Shown here: positions 46,607-57,400 of the stretch, piece by piece
How the letters are laid out: each line of letters begins with the position of its first letter
How positions within the stretch are numbered: position 1 is the stretch's first letter
Source: Lolium rigidum
Lineage: Eukaryota; Streptophyta; Magnoliopsida; Poales; Poaceae
NCBI RefSeq assembly: GCF_022539505.1
Contig: NC_061512.1
Span: forward strand, 155,293,962-155,357,961
Direction of reading: 5' to 3'
DNA length: 64,000 bases
Notes under the pieces: generated by a model
Told to the model about the DNA's origin: nothing
The model's input: only the letters and a program-made list of their open reading frames with translations
Database searches by the model: none
Translations under genes and position numbers: made by a program

Positions 46607-49600
46607 TGTCAACACCCGGATTTTTAAGTCCAGATGCCTATTATGCCATTCATCGCAATCCCAGGAATATTGTTTTTGCGAGACATAATAGATTGATATC
46701 ACAACACATCATTCATTACAACCCATAATTGTCTTACATAGAGGGATCACATGATCCAGTCTTAATACATCATAGTGGATCTAGAGATCCTATTACAGAA
46801 CACATAGCGGAAGCGAAGTAACGGTTGCGGTCCATCTATTCCACGAGCAACTGTTGACGTCAGGAGTGATCCTAGTTGTCGTAGACGTCCTGCTGTCCAT
46901 CTTCCTCGTACCGCTGTTCTCCTTCATAGTCTGGCCATTTGAATAGCCAGGGACAAAGCCATGAGTACTTTAAAGTACTCGCAAACTAATACTAATGTAA
47001 GCACTATCAACTATAGTAAGGGGGTGCTAAGCTCTAAGTTTATTTGCATAAAGCCAATTTTATTTCATAAGCGTTTAGTAAAAAGCTTCTTCCTTTGCTA
47101 ACTAACTCAAGTGGGAACATTAGTGTCATTCCCACAACTCTGTTGTGATTCAAGTCAAAGTCACCATTTCAAGTTCAAATCACAAGTCAACCTTCACATG
47201 TCACATTTTTGAAAATGGTCTGATGACGGAACAGTATGGCCTTTCCAATCGTCCGTAACCGTGGACACGGCTATTCGAATAGTTCTACACTCTGCAGAGG
47301 TCGTACACTTGTGCCACAATATTTGCAATAATCCGTCAGGGTTAACTGGCCCTGATTTATCATACTCCGTATGCGGACTACCAACCATAACCTTTCACTT
47401 ATATACTCTAGTACAGGCACCTCTCCCCATGAGCTTGGCCTCCCGGTGAAAACCAACCTGTTAACCCGGAACCGCACAGGGCTTGGGCCGGACAATTCAC
47501 CTCATTCACGTCATATCCCATCATTTCTTTTGTAGAGGCAGCCCTCGGCATAACCCCGATGACGCTTGTTTAGAGGGAACCCATACTAAAGCACATAAAT
47601 TTCTAGTTAAGCCCTTACCCATGTCGGGTATTGTGGGGGTACTTGCAAAATTGGAATGGTATCGCATCCGAACCCAACCATCAGTTTTTGTAAAGTTCAC
47701 CATGTCATTCACAAGTCACATTCTCCTTCAAAATCTTTCAATAGAATGACTCATCATTCCAAGGTTTTCAAAGTCATTTCATTTCACAAGTTCCCATCTA
47801 GAGTAGTCAATTTTATTTGTTAGCACTAGCAACTAATCATGAGGGGTGCTATCTAGCTTTCATTGCTCTAGGCTAAATTTGATACTCCCGTAGTATTCTA
47901 TCTCTAGACCAAAGTTAACTATAAAAGCAAGTTATAATAATCAAAGTAAAAGCTTGCAAGAATAAAACTTGGGATGGGATCCTGAAGCATAAAGTAAATG
48001 GGTGAGTGTGCCTTGCTCTAGTAGAGCTTTGCACTTTGCAGTAATATTAGCTGGCCACAATATAACTTGCATCAGTCTAGCTTGCATTGATAATAGCTTG
48101 CCTTGGTTGGAGTAGTGATCAAAGTTCTCTTCCTCTTCAAAGTAGTCCTCCTCCTCCTCGGTGTACTCCTCGGTACTAGCGTCTAAATACGAGTACAATA
48201 CACTCAATTACCACACAAAGCCTAAGTACTAGACTAAGCACCCACATAAATTACTCCTACTCAGCTATCACTCATCATGCTTATTAGGTGAGTTGATTTA
48301 ATTCTATCCTTAAGAAAAATAATTTCCTCTCATTATAAATATTAATTAGAGTTTCTGTTTAATTCTCGAGAGGAAATAATTTCCTCTCATTAAATATTAT
48401 TAAGATTTAATTTCCTTCATGAATAAGATGTGACCTAGATTGACTAAAGTCAACCTCTTCACAAGTATCAATTTGGAAGTGATTTAAATAAGGCACACCA
48501 CCTCATGCCTTTTTATTACTCATGATTAATGATTTAATATTATCAACTAATTTGATATGAGTTTAAAATTGACCATAGTCTATACCCCATATTAACTTAG
48601 TTGAGGCAAGATTTAAATGAGACCACTACATCTCATAAGATTTAATAAGTAGCCTTAAATAGTTTAAATACTACTATTAAAATGATTGAATATTTTTAAG
48701 TAAGAACCTATGGATTATTACTACATGTGTTATTAATTCTCATTGAATCCCTTGGGTAAGTATTCAATTGAGAGGCTACACCTCCTATAGTTTAATACCA
48801 CCTACTAATGATTTAATATCCTCAACTAATTCAATATGAGATTTAGCTAACCATGGTATCTACCTCATGTTGAATTAGTTGAGACAAGATTTAAATGAGA
48901 GGGAAACTCTCATACCTTTTAATTCTAGTATAGCAAAGATTTAATATCACCATAATTCCTATGAGACCTAAATGACCAGAGTCTCTACTTCATTTGGAAT
49001 TGGTGGTGACCAGATTTAAATGAGAGAAACTCTCTCATAAGATTTCTTAATAGTTTTGGACAATATTTTTGACTAGAAATAGCCATAAAGTCCTTTAATT
49101 AAACTAGGCCATGATCATTCAAGGTAAGCATGGCATATCTTTGCAGAAACAATTAGTGTAAGTGAAATGTGAATTATAGGAGTTGGAATCAACTCAAAAG
49201 CATTTTTGGTTGATTTTTAAGAATTAATCTAAGGCAGAAAAGTCCCTGCCTTGTTATTTTTATCATTTGAATTCTATAATAAATCTAAAGTTGAGGCCAG
49301 TGTAGTCTTATAGATAATTTAACAAGGTTTCCAAATATATAAAATTTGTTCAATTTGGTTTGGTAGATTTTATTCTATTTAATTTTCAAAACAGTATCTG
49401 AGAAGAATTTGATTTAATTCGAAATATTCACATTCAAATGAGTGGGCTCGCGCGGGAAAAGAAATGGGCCAGTGAGAGGGGGAAAGAGTTGGGCCGGCCC
49501 AGCTAGCATGCCACGCACGCAGCGGGCCGCCTGACGGTGGCCCCCGCTTGTCAGCGGGTTTTAAAACCCGAAGGGGTACCTTTGATCGGGGGCCGTTGGA

Positions 49601-52236
49601 TTAGGACGGCGATCGACGGACGAGGTGCGTCGTCGTCGTCGACGAGAGACAGCGGCGGCCACGGCGGAGGTAGGGGGTCGGCGGCGACCCTGGGCTCCGG
49701 CGAGGCGGGGCGTCGGCGGCGTTCGACGTGGTCGACGACGGCGAGCTCGATGGTAGCAGTGGGAACTCCGGGGGTGGCGGAAATCGACGGCGAGCGTCTG
49801 CGGTACCGGCGGGCTACTCCGGCGAAATTGGGCGGCGCTGGTGACTAATCGAAGAGGGGAGGTGGTCGAGGAGAGTGAGAAGAAGGTGGGGAGCAAGATG
49901 GTGTGAAGAGAAATGCAAGGGAGGGTCTCCTTTTATAGTTGGCGCTCGAGGCCGAGGCGGTGGCTCAAGTCGTCCATGGCGACGTCGCTACAGGGGCGGC
50001 CTGGCTCGGACACTGACGCAGGTGCGTTGGCGACGTCCTTGCGAGCACGGAGAGCTTGATGGCGAGGAAAACCGTGCAGTGACGCGAGCAGGAGGTCGTC
50101 ATGTCTGTCACGGGTACCGGCGGAGGTCATCGATGGTGGCGTCGGCCACAGTCATCGAGCGGTCCAATGGCGGTGTCTGGGAGGTTGGTGGGTCAACAGC
50201 GAGGCGACTGGCGCTCGGAGAGGGCGAGGGGAAGCGTGAGGCGACGGGGCACGGCGGCGTCCTGTCGCGTCCAGGGACATGTCCTGGCGCGCTCTGGGCG
50301 GCGTGGGCGTGTCTGGGCGCGCGTGGCCCGGTCAATGTCGACGTCGTCTTGGTCCAGGGCGTGCACGAGCAGATGCAGGGGAGTGAGAGGGAGTGGTGTG
50401 ACATGGTGGAGCAGGTTGCGGTGGAGAGGTGAGGGCGATGGCACGGAGCTGGCCATGCCATGCCACGGCATGGTCATGCTCTCGTCGATTTGGTCAAGTG
50501 GAGGGGCTGACAAGAGGTGGTACTGGTCTGGGGAAGTGAGAGGGGGCTCCAGGGGTGCAGAGAGGGGCCAGGCTTGGACCAAGTCCAACCACAAATCAGT
50601 ATGGGCTCAACTATATCCACTGCCTGCAAGGTGTTTGGTGAATTGCCCGAAAGAAACTTATTTTTGAATTTTTGCATGAATTTTGGTGGGTTGTGTTCAT
50701 AAATTATTTGAAGTAGAATGGTGGTGGTGGTGTTCAAAATGAAGTTGGTTTGTGAAATTTCAAAATGGGGATGATCTTCTTATTGTTTCAAAGTTGCCAC
50801 TTGTCTCCTCTATTCTGGTCAACCTAGTCAACATGAGATATGGTGGTCAACATGAAAGTTGTTCACCTTCATGAGGTCTTGGATGACATGGCAAGAGTTG
50901 GTCAAGGTTGGTTTAGGAAAAGTCAAAACCAGGGGTACAAAGTGGGTAACATTTTATAATGTGGCCAAATGACCATTAGTGCATGTGAGCTCATATTTCC
51001 TTCAAATTTGATTTGATTTGAGTTTGTTTGATTCCAAAGGTGTTTATATGTGTTTAGTAACCAAACACAACTAATGGTGCAAGCCATAAAGGTCTAGGTT
51101 CAAGATTTGTAAAAATGGCCATAACCACATAGGTGTATTTGGGAAATCTTCTTATTTTCTTTTTGATTTGGTTTTTCTTGATCCCCTTGATGTGGTTGAG
51201 GTTTAATAGGGTATAGGAAAACAATCCAAGCAATGGAAACAAGTTTGATGGCCTTTGGCTCAAATTTATATTTTTGGCCATATGCACATATGTGCATTTC
51301 ATCATTTTATTTTATTTTCTTTATCTATGATCAAATGTCGTGGTTTATGGTTGCCTTAGTGTTAGTTTGGGTTTAGTAAGGTTTTCTAACCATTTAGTCA
51401 AGATATAGGTGCTTAGGTCAAGTTTTGGAAAAAATGGCTATGTGCCTCATATGCCTCTATGCATAAGTTGCATTTGATGTTTTAATTTGATTTGGCTTGA
51501 CCCAATTGATGTTGTTGAGTGTGGAAATGGCATATGGAAGTGATCCAATCATCCACAACAAGTCCTAAGGTCAAACTTCTAAAATTCACAGATTTGCAGG
51601 TTACTCTCATATGCCTCTATGGCATTTTTAGTTTCTTTTTATTTTCTTTGGAAACCACTTGGATTTGGTTTGATAAGTACTAGGTAAGGTATATGAAGGT
51701 TTTCCAAATCTCTAAGCAAGGTAGAAAAGCTTAGGGTAAAGTTTTGTAAAAATAGCCATAGGCACATATGCCTCTATCTTATTTAATTTCCTTTTATTTT
51801 ATTTTCACTAGGATGATGAAAAGAGGGGTGAGGTTTAGGGTTTGGTGGGGTTCACAATGGTTTACCACCATTTAGTATAAATAATAAAGGTAGGGTTCAA
51901 GATTTACCTATTAGGGCTATATGCCCCCATATATCTTTTATTTTAGTTTGGGTTTCTCAAAATAGATCCAAAATAATTTATGGTGAAGACTAGGGTTTAA
52001 GGTTTTTCTTATTTGATTTCTTTCTCTTTTATTTTATTGGGTGGGTGACCTTCACTTGATCACTTTAGGGTTTTAGGGTTTAGCACATAAGCATAATAAC
52101 ACTCCTCATGGCAAAACACAAGATTTAAACAAGATCTATATGTATCAATCTTATTTTAATAAAAGTTTTTGTTGGTTCCAAAATTTGGAACTAGGGAAAT
52201 TCATTTTGTTTGTTTTGAAATTTTTGGGTTGTTACA
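46607..52236 (-). repeat. 3' LTR of long-LTR element
   Basis: 5630 bp, almost identical to its partner. It contains a GC-rich island (49440-50600) with high-scoring but conflicting frames on both strands, and AT-rich flanks. The frames are present in both LTRs and are not treated as genes. Confidence 0.93.
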
Positions 52237-52251
52237 AACCCTTCCCCTTAA
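52237..52251 (-). promoter_or_regulatory. Polypurine tract of long-LTR element
   Basis: Minus-strand TTTAAGGGGAAGGGTT immediately precedes the 3' LTR start TGTAACAACCC. Confidence 0.8.
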
Positions 52252-52311
52252 ACAAATCTCGTCCCGAGATTTTAAGAAAAGTTAGGTTCCTAAGAGAGAT
52301 TGAGCATTTTA

Positions 52312-53573
52312 TTAACAGGAGGACATACTTGGCATGATCCGGGGTGCTTCCCGAGCTTCGATGGCGGTCATGTGGTAGAGACGGCCGTTGTTGTTGTTCC
52401 GATTCCTTCTTCCGGCAAAGCGGCGCCGTTGCTGAGCAGGTGCTGCGGTATTGGCGGCAATCCTGGCAAGCTTCTTGGGGCACTCATTGGAGAAGTGACC
52501 CACAACTCCACATTCGTAGCAGTTGACTGTGGACTTGTCTTTGGGGTTGACGGGGACAGCGTTACTTCCAGTCCTTGGGGCAGTATTGGTGTTGTTGTTG
52601 TTTCCTTTGTTGTTACCGTTGTTGTTGTGGTGGTTGTTGTTGTTGTTGTTGTTGTTGCCTCCGGGCTTCGGGGGTCCTCCGTTGTTGTTCGAGTAGTTGG
52701 GGCGATAATTCTGAGCAGGGGGCTTGTTGTGTCTTGGGGTGAATCCTCCAGAGGAGTTGTTGCGGTACTTCTGGGTATGGTGGGGTCCACTCTGGCTCAT
52801 CATCCGGCGCTTGCGGTTCTCGTTGGCTTGATGTAGCTTTCCTTCCATTTGTATGGCTGAGTCTACCAGGGCTTCTAAGTCAGCGAACGGAATGTTCACT
52901 AACACAGTTTGCATCTCGTCATGCAGTCCGTTCAGAAATCTTTCCTTCCTCTTCTCATTGGTGTCTGTCTCATCCGGGGCGTACCTTGACAGAGTAAGAA
53001 ACCTGTCGCGGTATTCCACCACGGACATCCTTCCTTGTTTGAGTTCACGGAACTCGTCTCTCATTTTCCTGATTAGTCCTTGAGGCACATGGTATTTACT
53101 AAACTTCAGCTTGAAGTCTTCCCGAGTTCATCATTTGTCCAGACATTCATTGCGCGGGCACTTGTCCACCGGGCTCTTGCGGGTCCCGACAAATAGTGGG
53201 TGGCAAACGAGTACTTTCTCTCGCGGCTTCTACTCCCGCAACTTCTAGGTTGTTCTCCATTGTCCGGAGCCGAGTCATCTGCGTCAAGGGGCTCTTCGGT
53301 CTTGCTAAACATCGGAGGGTTGGTGTTCTGAAAGTTCTTGAGCTTTGATCCCGGGTGATCATGGTTTCCATGGCTTTGATTGTTCCGAGCTATCCGTTGC
53401 GGTGCAGCTAAGTTGGCTTGTCGTTCAGCTCTCGTGGCTTCGCGATCTTCCATCATCATCTGGAGCATCTGCATCATTGCGTCTTGGTTGCGGTTTGGTG
53501 GGGCCATCTGATCATTTGGAGTAGATGATAAGATAAGAGGGAAATTTCTATGGTTTGTTTGAGTTAAATTCAA
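52312..53573 (-). pseudogene. Gag with CCHC zinc knuckle, frameshifted
   Basis: The start is at 53573 or the MAPPNRNQDAMMQMLQMMME methionine at about 53507. The Retrotrans_gag core includes FATHYLSGPARARW and, in the downstream frame, MSVVEYRDRFLTLSRYAPDE. An Asn-rich tract (encoded by GTT repeats, 52585-52660) precedes the zinc knuckle CYECGVVGHFSNEC (about 52515-52475). Frame changes lie near 53275, 53222 and 53120. At 53275 a CTCGG replaces CTGG and at 53222 CGAG replaces CAG, so two insertions locally shift the frame. It ends near 52312 without a protease. The protein would package element RNA. The same gag type is known in plant Gypsy elements. Confidence 0.85.
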
Positions 53574-53860
53574 AAAAAAAGTTCAAAACTTGAGTAGTGT
53601 TGAGGGGGTAGAAACCAACAACACTTTTTCATTCATACCAAGCATCACACATTACAAAGCTAACACACCGTTGGTTTTAAGAACCATTCATTCGCTCTAC
53701 GATACAAGGGATCCTGATACAACTCACACCTACTTAAGTGCTGGGGTGATACTAATCTTCAGGGTGGATTCTTCTTCTTCACGGGTGAGGTGCTTGGCGA
53801 GAGGCGAGGGCGTTATCCAAATCCCTGCGGGTTTTGTACTGCTCGAAATCCCGAGGTGCT

Positions 53861-54256
53861 TCATAGGGGTTCATCTCTCGGTTGTGGTGGGGGCATGGTC
53901 ATCGGTCTTCCCATGGAGTCATGTCTTGGGTAGTAGAGGAAACGAGTGTTTCGGATCTTGTTCTCATTTTGTCCACACAGACGGGCGATGGCTTCTTGCA
54001 TAGCTCTAACTAGTCCTTCCTTCCAGGTGTTTCCCGTTACAGAAAACCAGATGGTTTCCCATACCGGGGCTCCAGGCTTTCTTCCTAGATCAGCAGACAC
54101 TTCCCATCGGGGTGATCCTCCCAACTGATTATTGAAGGATGTTCCGAAGAACTCAGGGTACGGGTGTCCTAGGTATTCCACTAGTTGCTTCAAATCCTTT
54201 TCGAACTTCGTTTCTCCTCCATGACTAAGCTGATAGCACTCCCATTGGTATTCCAT
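53861..54256 (-). CDS. Extra ORF upstream of gag
   Basis: 131 residues starting MEYQWECYQLSHGGETKFEK, with LGHPYPEFFGTSFNN at about 30-44 and a VWETIWFSVTGNTWKEGL motif at about 65-82. Composition and length are protein-like and the strand is that of gag, about 290 bases upstream of it. I recall similar short ORFs preceding gag in other grass Gypsy elements, but I cannot name a domain. It has no transmembrane segment or zinc motif. Function is unknown; an accessory protein or a host-derived acquisition are possibilities. Confidence 0.6.
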   Translation of the reverse strand: MEYQWECYQLSHGGETKFEKDLKQLVEYLGHPYPEFFGTSFNNQLGGSPRWEVSADLGRKPGAPVWETIWFSVTGNTWKEGLVRAMQEAIARLCGQNENKIRNTRFLYYPRHDSMGRPMTMPPPQPRDEPL

Positions 54257-54470
54257 CTGTGAGCAATTAGGATAAGTAAGTTAGAGAAGTGATCAGGTGT
54301 GCAAAATTTTATGTAATATTTACAAGGACAAGTGGAGTATGGATCTCTCATTTTGGAAAAGATCTCAAGGATAAGAGTGAGAATAAGTTTTCATAAATAT
54401 CTACTTTATTTGTTTTTGAAACTAAGTTTTTCAGACGTCCATTCTAACTAGGGTCTCCTAAGGTCAACAA

Positions 54471-54484
54471 TGGCTCTGATACCA
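54471..54484 (-). promoter_or_regulatory. tRNA-Met-type primer-binding site
   Basis: Minus-strand TGGTATCAGAGCCA, 3 bases inside the 5' LTR. This is the usual initiator-Met tRNA complement. Confidence 0.9.
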
Positions 54485-54487
54485 ACT

Positions 54488-57400
54488 TGTCAACACCCGG
54501 ATTTTTAAGTCCAGATGCCTATTATGCCATTCATCGCAATCCCAGGAATATTGTTTTTGCGAGACATAATAGATTGATATCACAACACATCATTCATTAC
54601 AACCCATAATTGTCTTACATAGAGGGATCACATGATCCAGTCTTAATACATCATAGTGGATCTAGAGATCCTATTACAGAACACATAGCGGAAGCGAAGT
54701 AACGGTTGCGGTCCATCTATTCCACAGGCAACTGTTGACGTCAGGAGTGATCCTAGTTGTCGTAGACGTCCTGCTGTCCATCTTCCTCGTACTGCTGTTC
54801 TCCTTCATAGTCTGGCCATTTGAATAGCCAGGGACAAAGCCATGAGTACTTTAAAGTACTCGCAAACTAATACTAATGTAAGCACTATCAACTATAGTAA
54901 GGGGGTGCTAAGCTCTAAGTTTATTTGCATAAAGCCAATTTTATTTCATAAGCGTTTAGTAAAAAGCTTCTTCCTTTGCTAACTAACTCAAGTGGGAACA
55001 TTAGTGTCATTCCCACAACTCTGTTGTGATTCAAGTCAAAGTCACCATTTCAAGTTCAAATCACAAGTCAACCTTCACATGTCACATTTTTGAAAATGGT
55101 CTGATGACGGAACAATGATGGCCTTTCCAATCGTCCGTAACCGTGGACACGGCTATTCGAATAGTTCTACACTCTGCAGAGGTCGTACACTTGTGCCACA
55201 ATATTTGCAATAATCCGTCAGGGTTAACTGGCCCTGATTTATCATACTCCGTATGCGGACTACCAACCATAACCTTTCACTTATATACTCTAGTACAGGC
55301 ACCTCTCCCCATGAGCTTGGCCTCCCGGTGAAAACCAACCCGTTAACCCGGGAACTGCACAGGGCTTGGGCCGGACAATTCACCTCATTCACGTCATATC
55401 CCATCATTTCTTTTGTAGAGGCAGCCCTCGGCATAACCCCGATGACGCTTGTTTAGAGGGAACCCATACTAAAGCACATAAATTTCTAGTTAAGCCCTTA
55501 CCCATGTCGGGTATTGTGGGGGTACTTGCAAAATTGGAATGGTATCGCATCCGAACCCAACCATCAGTTTTTGTAAAGTTCACCATGTCATTCACAAGTC
55601 ACATTCTCCTTCAAAATCTTTCAATAGAATGACTCATCATTCCAAGGTTTTCAAAGTCATTTCATTTCACAAGTTCCCATCTAGAGTAGTCAATTTTATT
55701 TGTTAGCACTAGCAACTAATCATGAGGGGTGCTATCTAGCTTTCATTGCTCTAGGCTAAATTTGATACTCCTGTAGTATTCTATCTCTAGACCAAAGTTA
55801 ACTATAAAAGCAAGTTATAATAATCAAAGTAAAAGCTTGCAAGAATAAAACTTGGGATGGGATCCTGAAGCATAAAGTAAATGGGTGAGTGTGCCTTGCT
55901 CTAGTAGAGCTTTGCACTTTGCAGTAATATTAGCTGGCCACAATATAACTTGCATCAGTCTAGCTTGCATTGATAATAGCTTGCCTTGGTTGGAGTAGTG
56001 ATCAAAGTTCTCTTCCTCTTCAAAGTAGTCCTCCTCCTCCTCGGTGTACTCCTCGGTACTAGCGTCTAAATACGAGTACAATACACTCAATTACCACACA
56101 AAGCCTAAGTACTAGACTAAGCACCCACATAAATTACTCCTACTCAGCTATCACTCATCATGCTTATTAGGTGAGTTGATTTAATTCTATCCTTAAGAAA
56201 AATAATTTCCTCTCATTATAAATATTAATTAGAGTTTCGTTTAATTCTCGAGAGGAAATAATTTCCTCTCATTAAATATTATTAAGATTTAATTTCCTTC
56301 ATGAATAAGATGTGACCTAGGTTGACTAAAGTCAACCTCTTCACAAGTATCAATTTGGAAGTGATTTAAATGAGGCACACCACCTCATGCCTTTTTATTA
56401 CTCATGATTAATGATTTAATATTATCAACTAATTTGATATGAGTTTAAAATTGACCATAGTCTATACCCCATATTAACTTAGTTGAGGCAAGATTTAAAT
56501 GAGACCACTACATCTCATAAGATTTAATAAGTAGCCTTAAATAGTTTAAATACTACTATTAAAATGATTGAATATTTTTAAGTAAGAACCTATGGATTAT
56601 TACTACATGTGTTATTAATTCTCATTGAATCCCTTGGGTAAGTATTCAATTGAGAGGCTACACCTCCTATAGTTTAATACCACCTACTAATGATTTAATA
56701 TCCTCAACTAATTCAATATGAGATTTAGCTAACCATGGTATCTACCTCATGTTGAATTAGTTGAGACAAGATTTAAATGAGAGGGAAACTCTCATACCTT
56801 TTAATTCTAGTATAGCAAAGATTTAATATCACCATAATTCCTATGAGACCTAAATGACCAGAGTCTCTACTTCATTTGGAATTGGTGGTGACCAGATTTA
56901 AATGAGAGAAACTCTCTCATAAGATTTCTTAATAGTTTTGGACAATATTTTTGACTAGAAATAGCCATAAAGTCCTTTAATTAAACTAGGCCATGATCAT
57001 TCAAGGTAAGCATGGCATATCTTTGCAGAAACAATTAGTGTAAGTGAAATGTGAATTATAGGAGTTGGAATCAACTCAAAAGCATTTTTGGTTGATTTTT
57101 AAGAATTAATCTAAGGCAGAAAAGTCCCTGCCTTGTTATTTTTATCATTTGAATTCTATAATAAATCTAAAGTTGAGGCCAGTGTAGTCTTATAGATAAT
57201 TTAACAAGGTTTCCAAATATATAAAATTTGTTCAATTTGGTTTGGTAGATTTTATTCTATTTAATTTTCAAAACAGTATCTGAGAAGAATTTGATTTAAT
57301 TCGAAATATTCACATTCAAATGAGTGGGCTCGCGGGGAAAAGAAATGGGCCGGTGAGAGGGGGAAAGAGTTGGGCCGGCCCAGCTAGCATGCCACGCACG

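Noticed and set aside
49537..50667. Several 100-190 codon frames in the GC-rich island of the long LTR
   Set aside because: Both strands are open in several frames, the sequence occurs in both LTRs, and small indels between the copies change the frames.
52300..52836. 178-codon plus-strand frame rich in Val
   Set aside because: Antisense of the gag Asn-rich tract.
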